Below, piece by piece: positions 7,289 to 14,755 of a stretch of DNA of 14,755 bases (its first letter is position 1; every line of letters starts with the position of its first letter). Origin of the DNA: CAZTLE01 sp964614415 (GTDB taxonomy: Bacteria > Bacteroidota > Bacteroidia > Flavobacteriales > Flavobacteriaceae); the NCBI GenBank assembly GCA_964614415.1, contig CAZTLE010000101.1, positions 1 through 14,755 of the forward strand, given 5' to 3'. The position numbers and the translations under genes were made by a program. The notes beneath the pieces were generated by a model that ran no database searches, was not told where the DNA came from, and was given only the letters and a program-made list of their open reading frames with translations.

Positions 7289-8965
7289 ATGCAAATGATG
7301 AAGTTATTGAAGAATTTTGCTCTTGCCTTTTCAACTATACTGCTCGTAAGTTGTGGTGGTGGGGTGGCCCCAATCATATCTACTCCTATTGAAAACATAG
7401 ACGCCTTACCTCTTAAAGAAACTCCGCTTACCGAAGCACAGTTTAAGACATGGCTTGCCGCCGATCTGGCAACAGATACCATTCCGGGGATGAGTGTTGA
7501 CAAGGCCTACAATGAGATTATCAAGAACCGCAAGGGAAAAACTGTGATCGTCGGTGTGATCGATAGTGGTGTCGACATAGAGCACGAAGACCTGAAAAAT
7601 GTGGTATGGGTGAACAAAGATGAGGTTCCCGGAAACGGAAAGGATGACGATAATAATGGCTATGTAGATGATATCCACGGATGGAACTTTCTCGGAGATA
7701 TCACCGGAGAGAATATGGAATATGTGCGCTATATGAAGAAGCTCGGACCCAAATTTGAAGGGAAATCGGAGTCTTCAATTAGCGCGGCAGATCGTGCCGA
7801 TTACGCCCTGTATAAGAAGGCAAAAGCCGAATACGAAAAAGAGTTCACCGAAACTCAGTCCAACAAGGGTCAGTATGAACAGATCCTGGCTGCCGTTAAG
7901 CCGGCCCATGAGGCACTGGCAAAAAAATTGGGCAAGGAAGATTACACTGCCGAGGACTTACGAGGTATTCAAAACCCTAATGCCACTGAGCAACAGTACA
8001 TCGGAATTGCGACCCAAATGTTGAGTTTCGACGACTCTGTGCCAAAGGTGATCGAGCAATTGGAAGACGGGATTGATTATTTCGGAGGTCGTCTGGAAAC
8101 ACACTTCAACATGGAGAAGAGCTTCCGTGATGTCCTTGGCGACAATCCGGATGATATCTCCAACAGAGGATATGGGAACAACGACGTGGATGGCCCACTG
8201 GCCGATAAACACGATGTTGAACACGGAACCCACGTAGCCGGGATCATTGCTGCACAAAGAAACAATAAGCTTGGTGTTAACGGTGTTGCCAAAAACGTGG
8301 AGATCATGGCACTTCGTGCCGTGCCCGATGGTGATGAGTACGACAAAGACATCGCATTGGCGATCCGCTATGCGGTGGATAATGGCGCCAAAGTGATCAA
8401 CACAAGCTTTGGAAAATATTACTCACCCCACCCTGAATGGGTTTGGGAGGCTATTCAATATGCTGCTTCTAAGGACGTACTTATTGTAAACGCCGCAGGA
8501 AATGAGGCGTTCAATCTGGATATGATTCAGGTGTATCCTGACGATCAGAAAGGAGACGGCGTTGAAATTAGCGATAACTTCATCTCGATTGGAGCACTTA
8601 ACTATGAGTACGGTGGAGAAATGGTCGCGAATTTTTCGAACTACGGAAAGAACAATGTAGATGTGTTTGCCCCTGGAGTCAAGATATATTCTACGATGCC
8701 TTTGGATAAATACGAGTATCAGCAGGGAACTTCCATGGCAGCTCCGGCCGTGAGCGGTGTAGCTGCGATGATCCGCTCCTACTACCCTTCTTTGTCTGCA
8801 AAGCAGGTGAAGCAAATCCTTATGGATAGTGGTGTCTCATCTCAGACACCTGTGATTCTGGGAGGAGATCCTTCTAACTCGGATAATTTTACCAACATCT
8901 CCAAATCCGGCAAAATGGTGAATCTTTACAATGCCCTTATTATGGCAGATAAACTTTCAAAATAA
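7289..8965 (+). CDS. Subtilisin-like (S8) serine protease, lipoprotein
   Basis: Secreted subtilase tethered by lipid. The N-terminus ends in the lipobox LLVSC, with Cys22 lipidated when counted from the ATG at 7289; ATGs at 7295 and 7298 are equally plausible starts. GGG directly after the Cys argues for a periplasm-facing rather than surface-exported lipoprotein. The catalytic set is complete: Asp92 in VGVIDSGVD, His312 in HGTHVAG, oxyanion Asn405 in NAAGNE and Ser482 in GTSMAAP. The Asp-to-His spacing is 220 residues, against about 32 in subtilisin. The insert carries an acidic DDDNNGYVDD stretch (possible calcium site) and a charged, helix-rich segment. No inhibitor-type propeptide and no C-terminal type IX secretion domain is seen; the protein ends just after the catalytic domain. 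The 558-residue product is encoded 7 nt after the MBL gene and 1 nt before the M1 peptidase gene. Its physiological substrate is unknown. Confidence 0.93.
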   Translation: MQMMKLLKNFALAFSTILLVSCGGGVAPIISTPIENIDALPLKETPLTEAQFKTWLAADLATDTIPGMSVDKAYNEIIKNRKGKTVIVGVIDSGVDIEHEDLKNVVWVNKDEVPGNGKDDDNNGYVDDIHGWNFLGDITGENMEYVRYMKKLGPKFEGKSESSISAADRADYALYKKAKAEYEKEFTETQSNKGQYEQILAAVKPAHEALAKKLGKEDYTAEDLRGIQNPNATEQQYIGIATQMLSFDDSVPKVIEQLEDGIDYFGGRLETHFNMEKSFRDVLGDNPDDISNRGYGNNDVDGPLADKHDVEHGTHVAGIIAAQRNNKLGVNGVAKNVEIMALRAVPDGDEYDKDIALAIRYAVDNGAKVINTSFGKYYSPHPEWVWEAIQYAASKDVLIVNAAGNEAFNLDMIQVYPDDQKGDGVEISDNFISIGALNYEYGGEMVANFSNYGKNNVDVFAPGVKIYSTMPLDKYEYQQGTSMAAPAVSGVAAMIRSYYPSLSAKQVKQILMDSGVSSQTPVILGGDPSNSDNFTNISKSGKMVNLYNALIMADKLSK

Positions 8966-8966
8966 C

Positions 8967-10796
8967 ATGAGAACGATTGCATGCATTGCGGCCCTGTTCG
9001 CAACCGTATTAGTTTCAGCCCAAAACAACACCGGCTATTGGCAACAAGAGGCCAACTACAAAATGGAGATCGACGTAGACGTCAATTCTTTCCAGTACAA
9101 GGGAAAGCAGGAATTGACCTATACAAACAACTCTCCCGATACATTGAGCCGGGTATTTTATCACCTGTTCTTTAATGCATTTCAGCCGGACAGTGAAATG
9201 GACGTGCGCTCCCGCACCATAGCCGATCCGGATAGCAGGGTGGGCAGCCGCATTTCAAAATTATCTCCTTCTGAAATCGGTTATATCAAAGTGCGTAGCC
9301 TTACCCAGGATGGTGCTCGCGTAGCCTATGAAGAGGCCGGTACCATACTTGAAGTTACCCTGGCGAAGCCTATTCTTCCGGGAGCCAGTACGGTACTTAA
9401 CATGGAGTGGGACGCACAGGTGCCGGTGCAGATCCGGCGTTCCGGACGGAACAATGCCGAGGGGGTGGCCTTTTCCATGACGCAGTGGTATCCCAAGCTG
9501 TCGGAATACGATTTCGAAGGTTGGCACGCCTATCCCTACATTGGTCGTGAGTTCCACGGGGTATGGGGAGACTTCGACGTAAAGATTACCATTGATGCCG
9601 ATTATACGGTAGGAGGCTCCGGATACCTTCAAAATCCGAATGAGATCGGGCATGGGTATGCGGTTTCCGAGTCAAAACCCGCCAAGCCCAGAAACGGCAA
9701 ATACACCTGGCACTTTGTAGCACCCGATGTGCATGATTTCACCTGGGCTGCCGATAACGACTACATTCACGACACACATCCCGGGCCTAACGGCGTGACT
9801 TTACACTTCTTCTACAAAAACAATCCGGACATCATTGACAACTGGAAGAACCTACAGCCAAAAACGGCCGAATTAATGGAGTTCTTCAACGAGAATGTCG
9901 GTCCCTATCCGTACAAACAGTACTCGGTAATTCAAGGGGGTGACGGCGGAATGGAATATGCCATGTGTACCCTGATTACGGGCGAGCGCAGATTTGAAAG
10001 CCTGGTAGGTGTAACTTCTCATGAATTGGCACACACCTGGTTTCAGTTTTTGCTGGCAACTAACGAAGGAAAGCACGAGTGGATGGATGAGGGCTTTACG
10101 GTCTACATTTCCAATGAAGCTATGAACAAGGTAATGAAGCGAGATCGCGAAAACCCGCATTCGGGTTCGTATCGAAGCTATGGTTTCCTGGCAACCAGCG
10201 GAAAAGAACAGCCGCAATCTACACATGCCGATCGGTATGAATTCAATCAGGCCTACGGGGCAAGCGCCTACAGCAAAGGAGCTGTTTTCCTTTCCCAGTT
10301 GGGTTATGTTATAGGGAAAGAAAACCTCGACAAAACATTGAAGCGCTACTTCTCCGATTGGAAATTCAAGCACCCTACTCCTAACGATTTCATCCGGGTG
10401 GCCGAAAAAGTGTCAGGGCTGGAGCTCGATTGGTACCTTACCGATTGGACGCTTACCACAAACACCATCGATTACGGGGTTAAGAGTGTTGCCGATGAAG
10501 ACGGAAAAACCACCGTTACGCTGGAGCGTGCCGGACTTATGCCGATGCCGATCGAAGTAGTCGTTACCTATACAGATGGTGCGGAAGAAATGTTCTACAT
10601 ACCATTGCGAATGATGCGCGGAACCAAGCCTATGTCGGCCGGTATTAACGTTACCACACTACCGGATTGGGCCTGGGCCTATCCTACCTATGAGTTCGAA
10701 ACATCACAGGGCCGTACGGTTAAGAATGTTCGCATCGATCCTTCGGGCTTAATGGCCGATGTGAATCGCGAGAACAACGGCTGGGGTCCGGAATAG
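8967..10796 (+). CDS. Exported M1-family zinc aminopeptidase
   Basis: Gluzincin aminopeptidase-like protein of 609 residues. A classical Sec signal peptide, MRTIACIAALFATVLVSA, has a probable cleavage at 18/19 (VSA before QNN). The N-terminal beta-sandwich domain runs to roughly residue 230. The substrate N-terminus-recognition motif appears as GGMEYAM (327-333) in place of the classic GAMEN. Zinc ligands are H352 and H356 in HELAH, plus E375 after exactly 18 residues, and E353 is the catalytic base. The region after about 500 looks like a small beta domain; no type IX sorting domain is present, so the protein is likely periplasmic or simply secreted. The ATG at 8967 is chosen because it gives the signal peptide and lies 1 nt after the S8 stop; a frame-open ATG at 8931 would add 12 non-signal residues inside the S8 gene. 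A terminator hairpin follows at 10824. Confidence 0.94.
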   Translation: MRTIACIAALFATVLVSAQNNTGYWQQEANYKMEIDVDVNSFQYKGKQELTYTNNSPDTLSRVFYHLFFNAFQPDSEMDVRSRTIADPDSRVGSRISKLSPSEIGYIKVRSLTQDGARVAYEEAGTILEVTLAKPILPGASTVLNMEWDAQVPVQIRRSGRNNAEGVAFSMTQWYPKLSEYDFEGWHAYPYIGREFHGVWGDFDVKITIDADYTVGGSGYLQNPNEIGHGYAVSESKPAKPRNGKYTWHFVAPDVHDFTWAADNDYIHDTHPGPNGVTLHFFYKNNPDIIDNWKNLQPKTAELMEFFNENVGPYPYKQYSVIQGGDGGMEYAMCTLITGERRFESLVGVTSHELAHTWFQFLLATNEGKHEWMDEGFTVYISNEAMNKVMKRDRENPHSGSYRSYGFLATSGKEQPQSTHADRYEFNQAYGASAYSKGAVFLSQLGYVIGKENLDKTLKRYFSDWKFKHPTPNDFIRVAEKVSGLELDWYLTDWTLTTNTIDYGVKSVADEDGKTTVTLERAGLMPMPIEVVVTYTDGAEEMFYIPLRMMRGTKPMSAGINVTTLPDWAWAYPTYEFETSQGRTVKNVRIDPSGLMADVNRENNGWGPE

Positions 10797-10823
10797 TATT
10801 AAATACTGAACTTTTCAAACTTC

Positions 10824-10861
10824 GACCCGTTGGTTCAATGCCGACGGGTCTTGTTATCTTT
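10824..10861 (+). terminator. Intrinsic terminator after the M1 peptidase gene
   Basis: GACCCGTTGG (10824-10833) pairs with CCGACGGGTC (10841-10850) in a 10-bp stem with one T-G wobble and a 7-nt loop (TTCAATG). The T-rich run TTGTTATCTTT follows directly. It lies 28 nt after the stop codon, as expected for the end of the three-gene MBL-S8-M1 unit. Confidence 0.7.
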
Positions 10862-10862
10862 A
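10830..10862 (+). promoter_or_regulatory. Predicted rnpA promoter, overlapping the terminator
   Basis: TTG at 10830-10832, a 22-nt spacer and TATCTTTA at 10855-10862 fit the Bacteroidetes -33/-7 arrangement (TTG-N17-23-TAnnTTTG) with one mismatch in the -7 box. The rnpA ATG is only 4 nt beyond the -7 box, so the transcript would be leaderless or nearly so. The -33 TTG lies in the stem of the upstream terminator. Confidence 0.45.
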
Positions 10863-10866
10863 CACC

Positions 10867-11229
10867 ATGTCAACACGGTTTCCATCTTCTGAAAAGCTAA
10901 AAAGCCGAAAGCGCATTGAGCAGCTTTTCAATGAAGGGAAACACATTACTTCCTTTCCGGTCAAGCTGTTCTATCTGCCCCTGGAAGAGGGAACTACCCA
11001 GGCGGCATTCTCTGTCCCTAAACGCAATTTCAAATCCGCCGTTTCCCGAAATCGTGTTAAAAGACAGCTAAGGGAATGTTACAGGCATCACAAACAACCG
11101 CTTTTAACGGCGGGCGAACCGGCCTATGCCTTGTTATTTTTATATATTAGTAAGGATAAACCTCAGTATGAGCGCCTGGAAAAATCCGTTAAGGCGTTGT
11201 TGAAGAATCTCAGGAATGCGGCTTCTTAG
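10867..11229 (+). CDS. rnpA: Ribonuclease P protein component
   Basis: Small basic protein that binds the RNase P RNA and helps position precursor tRNA for 5'-leader removal. 120 residues is typical. The RNP signature is SRNRVKRQLRE (RNRxKR at 61-66), preceded by FSVPKRNFKSAV as in other RnpA proteins; aromatic and basic residues at the N-terminus (RFPSSEKLKSRKRIEQLF) complete the fold. It has no rpmH neighbour, unlike most bacteria but as is common in Bacteroidota. The gene overlaps the DUF4349 lipoprotein gene by 14 bp and appears to lead a four-gene unit. Confidence 0.96.
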   Translation: MSTRFPSSEKLKSRKRIEQLFNEGKHITSFPVKLFYLPLEEGTTQAAFSVPKRNFKSAVSRNRVKRQLRECYRHHKQPLLTAGEPAYALLFLYISKDKPQYERLEKSVKALLKNLRNAAS

Positions 11230-12100
11230 TCTTTTATTTTTTGCTTGCCTGCTGTTATCGTGTTCCGATAGCTCGGAGCTTGCGTTGGAATCCAGCGGTC
11301 GGTTTCTTCCGGAGCCGTCCGGTTATGAGTTGGCCAATGCTGTAGGCAACTCGAGTCTGGGTTTGCTGAATAACGCATATACTGAGGACTATTCCTTTTT
11401 ACAATCCCCACCTCCTCCCCAGGACGGATCGGATAAGAAGATTATAAAAAGTGCAAATCTTGCATTTGAATCCGATAAGCTTGATGCGGAGCATTCCCGG
11501 ATAACCGGTTTGGTTGACCAATACGAGGGCTATGTTCAAAAAGACGAGTCCGGCGGCAGTGGCAATCGCAGTTTCCGAAACTTGAATCTACGTGTCCCTT
11601 CGGAAAATTTTGATGCCTTTATCGAGGCGGTTTCAGAAGGAGTGGGTTTTTTTGATACCCGGGATATTAATCGCCGTGATGTCACCGAGGATTTTGTAGA
11701 TGTGGAGGCTCGCTTAAAAACGAAAAAAGAACTTGAGCGGCGCTATTTAGAAATACTTTCCGAGGCAAAAAAGGTTTCGGAAATGTTGGAGATCGAACGT
11801 GAACTGGCCGATGTAAGAGGGGAAGTTGAGGCTGCAGAGGGTCGATTGCAATATCTTTCAGATCAGGTTGCCTACAGCTCCGTATATATCTCTTTTTATG
11901 AGATCTCCGAAAAGGAGTATAAGAAAACACCCTATAGCGAGAAAATGGGGCGGTCTATTTCCAATGGTTGGAATGGCGTCGCAGCTTTCTTTTTAGGGTT
12001 CTTATCCCTTTGGCCCTTATGGCTTGCCATAGGCCTGGTCATTTGGATACTTAAACGATATTTGAAACGACGAAAGAAACGAAAACGAGAAAAGAAATGA
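11216..12100 (+). CDS. DUF4349 lipoprotein with coiled coil and C-terminal membrane helix
   Basis: 294-residue envelope protein of unknown biochemical role. The signal peptide MRLLSLLFFACLLLSC ends in the lipobox LLSC (Cys16). The DUF4349 region begins around residue 76 with IKSANLAFESDKLD, includes YVQKDESGG and LNLRVPSENFDAF, then a long charged coiled coil of about residues 155-215 (heptads rich in E/K/L, such as ERELADVRGEVEAAEGRL). The VAYSSVYISFYE strand follows. A hydrophobic segment of about residues 255-278 precedes a very basic tail ending KRRKKRKREKK. Having both a lipid anchor and a membrane helix suggests the chain bridges two membranes or is held at one membrane at both ends (inference). 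The start overlaps rnpA by 14 bp; the stop overlaps the S41 start as ATGA. The domain call is from pattern memory and is fairly secure. Confidence 0.85.
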   Translation: MRLLSLLFFACLLLSCSDSSELALESSGRFLPEPSGYELANAVGNSSLGLLNNAYTEDYSFLQSPPPPQDGSDKKIIKSANLAFESDKLDAEHSRITGLVDQYEGYVQKDESGGSGNRSFRNLNLRVPSENFDAFIEAVSEGVGFFDTRDINRRDVTEDFVDVEARLKTKKELERRYLEILSEAKKVSEMLEIERELADVRGEVEAAEGRLQYLSDQVAYSSVYISFYEISEKEYKKTPYSEKMGRSISNGWNGVAAFFLGFLSLWPLWLAIGLVIWILKRYLKRRKKRKREKK

Positions 12101-13725
12101 AGATGAAAAAGAAAATACTCATTCCCGTTATTGCCCTGGGAATACTATTTACGACAGCAAGTTTTAAGAATGACTTTTTTGAGATCGCCAAGCAGATCGA
12201 AATATTCACAACGCTCTTCAAGGAGTTGAATATGAACTACGTGGACGAAACCACGCCCGCGATCTTAATGGATAAGGCGATTAAAGGCATGTTGGACGAC
12301 CTCGATCCTTATACGGTGTACTGGAACGAACAGGACGTGGAAGATGCCCGCATCAACAACTCCGGATTGTATGCCGGAATCGGTGCTACGGCCAGGACTA
12401 AAAAGGACAAAATTCTGGTGGTCGAGCCCTTTAAGGGATATCCGGCCGATAAAGCCGGACTAAAAGGCGGCGACGAGATCATTCAGATAGGAGATATCCG
12501 AATTGCCGATTTTGAAGACGACGCCGGTGAGCTGCTCAAAGGAGCGCCCGGATCCTCGGTCAATATTACTTATATCCGACAGGGGAAAACTAGTACCACT
12601 TCCCTAACCCGTGAAGCCATTGAGGTAAACGCCGTTCCTTTCTACGAATTGATTGAAGGCGATATAGGATACATTGTACTTTCTAAATTCAATAGAAGAA
12701 CTACGTTTGAAACTAAATCGGCGCTGGAAGAGTTGAAATCACAAGGAGCCAAAAAGATCATCCTCGACTTACGCGGCAATCCCGGTGGTTTGTTGAATGA
12801 GGCTATTAATGTGGTGAACCTTTTTGTTCCGAAAGGGGAAGTGATCACAACGACCAAATCGGTCATTGAGAAATACAATAAAGTATACAAAACCCGCAAC
12901 GAGCCTGTGGATACCGAGATTCCTTTGGTGGTGCTGGTAAACGGACGTAGCGCATCTGCCAGCGAGATCGTTTCCGGAGGCCTGCAGGATCTGGATCGTG
13001 CCGTGATCGTTGGGGCAAGAAGCTTTGGAAAAGGTCTGGTACAGCGACCAAAGAAACTTACCTATGGAACACAGCTTAAGGTGACGATATCCCGCTATTA
13101 TACTCCTAGTGGACGGTGCATTCAGGCATTGGATTACTGGAACCGGGATGAGAACGGAGATCCGGTTCGTTTGGATCCCAAAGAATACAACGAATTTAAG
13201 ACCAAGGGTGGCCGCACCGTATATGACGGCGGAGGTATTTTGCCCGATATTGAATTGGAAACCGCGAAGTTCAGTCCCATCACAACGGCTTTGTTAAAGG
13301 ACAATGCGATCTTCGACTACGCCACCGAATACTATTACAGCCACACCCTTGAAAACTCGGATAATTTTAAGTTCGGCGAAGCCGATTTTCAGGATTTTAT
13401 TTCCTTCCTGAAAAAGAACAACTTCAATTACGAGACAACTGCGGAAAAGGAATTCGCCGAGGCATTGCGTCGTGCGGAAGACGATGGCCTTAGGGACGAG
13501 ATTTCCGGCAGTTATAATCAGTTGATGCAGTCTATAGACAAGGCCAAACAAAAAGAACTGGTGAGCAAGAAAGCCGAAATTATGTCGCTGCTTAGCGATG
13601 AAATTCTAAAGCGTTATTTTTACAGAGAAGGGCTTTACGAATATCAGGTAAAGAACAACCCCGAAATACTGGAAGCTATTAGCGTATTGCAGAGCCCTAG
13701 TAAATACGACAAAATTCTGAACTAA
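12097..13725 (+). CDS. C-terminal processing serine protease, S41 family (CtpA/Tsp-like)
   Basis: Periplasmic protease of 542 residues that degrades or trims proteins from their C-terminus. The N-terminus KKKILIPVIALGILFTTASF is an uncleaved anchor or signal peptide. A helical segment follows, then a PDZ domain of about residues 92-175 (LYAGIGA, KAGLKGGDEIIQIGD). LDLRGNPGG (223-231) is the S41 core. Catalytic Ser287 in RSASASEI and Lys312 in SFGKGLVQ are spaced 25 apart, as in E. coli Tsp (S430/K455); D298 and Q316 occupy the equivalent Asp and Gln positions. The helical C-terminal part (about 390-542) is charged and typical of longer Bacteroidota members. The start ATG shares ATGA with the DUF4349 stop, which implies translational coupling; an ATG at 12103 is an alternative. 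The desaturase gene follows 3 nt after the stop. Confidence 0.95.
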   Translation: MKMKKKILIPVIALGILFTTASFKNDFFEIAKQIEIFTTLFKELNMNYVDETTPAILMDKAIKGMLDDLDPYTVYWNEQDVEDARINNSGLYAGIGATARTKKDKILVVEPFKGYPADKAGLKGGDEIIQIGDIRIADFEDDAGELLKGAPGSSVNITYIRQGKTSTTSLTREAIEVNAVPFYELIEGDIGYIVLSKFNRRTTFETKSALEELKSQGAKKIILDLRGNPGGLLNEAINVVNLFVPKGEVITTTKSVIEKYNKVYKTRNEPVDTEIPLVVLVNGRSASASEIVSGGLQDLDRAVIVGARSFGKGLVQRPKKLTYGTQLKVTISRYYTPSGRCIQALDYWNRDENGDPVRLDPKEYNEFKTKGGRTVYDGGGILPDIELETAKFSPITTALLKDNAIFDYATEYYYSHTLENSDNFKFGEADFQDFISFLKKNNFNYETTAEKEFAEALRRAEDDGLRDEISGSYNQLMQSIDKAKQKELVSKKAEIMSLLSDEILKRYFYREGLYEYQVKNNPEILEAISVLQSPSKYDKILN

Positions 13726-13728
13726 CAT

Positions 13729-14550
13729 ATGGACGCTTTTCTTCTGTTTTTTGAAGAAATGCCCGTTTGGATGAAAGCGGGTTGGATCGTGTTTTGCCTC
13801 AGCCTGTTTTGGATACTTGAAGGCTATTACCATTTGTTTACGCTGCGCTACAGGAAATGGCGTCATGCAAGAACCAACCTGACCCTTCTCCTTTTCGTGA
13901 TGATCATTAATGCCGTGTTTGGCATTGCCACAGCCGGTGTTTTTTTATGGCTGGAAGATTCGCAGTTCGGGTTGCTTCATCTTTTCGAAGCCCCGGTATG
14001 GGTAGAGCTGTTGTTGGCTATAGTTGTTCTGGATCTAATTGCCCAATATTTTGTCCACTTCTGCCTGCACCAGGTGCGTTGGATGTGGCGGTTGCACATC
14101 GTGCATCACAGTGACCGGCATGTAGATGCCACGACAGGTACACGGCATCACCCTATCGACTTTCTCATTCGCGAGATTTTTGCGCTCGTCGCTGTGATTA
14201 TTATGGGCATGCCTGTGGCGTTTTATTTTTTCTATCGAATTGTAAGTGTGCTTTTCACCTACTGGACTCACGCCAATATCTCGCTTCCCAAATGGCTCGA
14301 CAAAGGTCTAAGTTATGTGATTGTCACTCCCAACATGCACAAGTTCCATCACCATTTTGAGGTGCCCTGGACGGATAGCAACTATGGAAATATGCTTTCT
14401 GTTTGGGACCGAATTTTCGGCACGTTCGTCTACGGCGATCCTAAGGAAATTCAGTATGGTGTTGATATAGCCGATCACCTGCCGGACGAGGCATTAGGAG
14501 TCCAGCTCGGCATTCCGTTCAATAAAACAGTGGGTAAAAAGCGACGCTAA
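13729..14550 (+). CDS. Sterol desaturase / fatty acid hydroxylase family membrane protein
   Basis: Integral-membrane di-iron oxygenase of the fatty acid hydroxylase superfamily, 273 residues. Hydrophobic helices lie around 18-33, 50-73, 90-108 and 148-180. The eight-histidine iron site is visible in the usual three clusters: HFCLH (H110, H114), HIVHH (H123, H126, H127) and HKFHH (H204, H207, H208), with additional His at 140-141 (RHHPIDF) and 181. Substrates of characterised relatives include sterols, fatty acids and carotenoids; which applies here cannot be decided, although flavobacteria commonly make hydroxylated carotenoids and fatty acids. The gene begins 3 nt after the S41 protease stop and ends 4 bp inside the convergent ammonium transporter gene. 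A start at ATG 13729 gives a complete N-terminus. Confidence 0.92.
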   Translation: MDAFLLFFEEMPVWMKAGWIVFCLSLFWILEGYYHLFTLRYRKWRHARTNLTLLLFVMIINAVFGIATAGVFLWLEDSQFGLLHLFEAPVWVELLLAIVVLDLIAQYFVHFCLHQVRWMWRLHIVHHSDRHVDATTGTRHHPIDFLIREIFALVAVIIMGMPVAFYFFYRIVSVLFTYWTHANISLPKWLDKGLSYVIVTPNMHKFHHHFEVPWTDSNYGNMLSVWDRIFGTFVYGDPKEIQYGVDIADHLPDEALGVQLGIPFNKTVGKKRR

Positions 14551-14755
14551 GTATAAACGTTCTCGCCGTGTTGTGAGGCGTCCAGTCCGCGTTCTTCCTG
14601 ATCCTCACGAACCCGGATCGGTAACAGCAAATCGACCACTTTAAACAACAGCCAACTTCCGAAGAATGTAAAGACAGCGACGATCACTAATGCCAGCAGG
14701 TGGTACAGAAACGTTTGTGTTTCTCCGTAGATCAACCCTACGTCGTTGGCAAGGA
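14547..14755 (-). CDS. amt: Ammonium transporter, C-terminal fragment (N-terminus outside window)
   Basis: The last 69 codons of an Amt/MEP/Rh-family ammonium channel in the inner membrane. The frame is open through base 14755, so most of the gene lies to the right. The visible part starts in LANDVGLIYGETQTFLYHLL and contains the last transmembrane helix (ALVIVAVFTFFGSWLLFKVVD). It ends in the conserved cytoplasmic C-terminal region LLPIRVREDQEERGLDASQHGENVY, whose R-V/E-E-x-G-L-D-x-x-x-H-G-E pattern is diagnostic of Amt and is where PII proteins act in other bacteria. The stop overlaps by 4 bp the stop of the convergent desaturase gene. A PII or glutamine synthetase neighbour, if any, would be outside this window. 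Confidence 0.88.
   Translation of the reverse strand, partial: LANDVGLIYGETQTFLYHLLALVIVAVFTFFGSWLLFKVVDLLLPIRVREDQEERGLDASQHGENVYT

Noticed and set aside
8820..8965. Type IX secretion C-terminal domain on the S8 protease
   Set aside because: The protein stops shortly after the catalytic Ser helix region with no additional beta domain or KxxxY-type ending, and it carries a lipobox instead.
1..14755. Defence system, prophage, transposon or CRISPR array
   Set aside because: I looked for integrases, transposases, repeat arrays, restriction or toxin genes and composition breaks. None is visible and every long frame is explained by a core-type gene.

Overview
The window reads as ordinary chromosome from a Bacteroidota bacterium, most likely a marine-type Flavobacteriaceae. 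The clues are -7 promoter elements resembling the Bacteroidetes consensus TAnnTTTG, weak or absent Shine-Dalgarno sequences, lipoproteins with short L(L/V)(S/T)SC lipoboxes, an rnpA gene with no rpmH beside it that sits next to an S41 protease, and the protein sequences themselves. I see no tRNA, rRNA, CRISPR array, insertion sequence, prophage gene or obvious foreign island. Coding density is very high.

Layout. (1) 1-906, minus: DusB-type tRNA-dihydrouridine synthase, C-terminus cut by the window edge. (2) 1014-2810, plus: lepA (elongation factor 4), divergent from dus across a roughly 100 bp promoter region. (3) 2807-3049, minus: an 80-residue cysteine-rich lipoprotein of unknown function whose stop codon overlaps that of lepA. 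(4) 3175-4398, plus: FAD-dependent geranylgeranyl-reductase-family oxidoreductase with a GTG start. (5) 4384-6252, minus: CPA1-type cation/proton antiporter with a cytoplasmic TrkA-N (RCK) domain, overlapping the oxidoreductase tail to tail by 15 bp. (6) 6421-10796, plus: a tight three-gene unit made of a metallo-beta-lactamase-fold hydrolase, a subtilisin-like lipoprotein protease and an exported M1 metallopeptidase. It ends in a good stem-loop terminator. (7) 10867-14550, plus: a second tight unit made of rnpA, a DUF4349 lipoprotein, a C-terminal-processing (S41) protease and a sterol-desaturase-family membrane hydroxylase. (8) 14547-14755, minus: the C-terminal end of an ammonium transporter.

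How it fits together. The window combines RNA and translation housekeeping (Dus, LepA, RnpA) with cell-envelope functions: three exported proteases of different clans (S8, M1, S41), two or three lipoproteins, an ion antiporter, an ammonium channel and two lipid- or isoprenoid-type oxidoreductases. The S8-M1 pair, with only 1 nt between the genes, suggests co-expressed envelope proteolysis.

I found no convincing new multi-gene system. The points most worth a second look are a perfect 15-bp palindrome sitting on the predicted promoter of the small cysteine-rich lipoprotein, that lipoprotein family itself, the fact that all three convergent gene junctions overlap at their stop codons, and a terminator hairpin that also contains the upstream element of the rnpA promoter.
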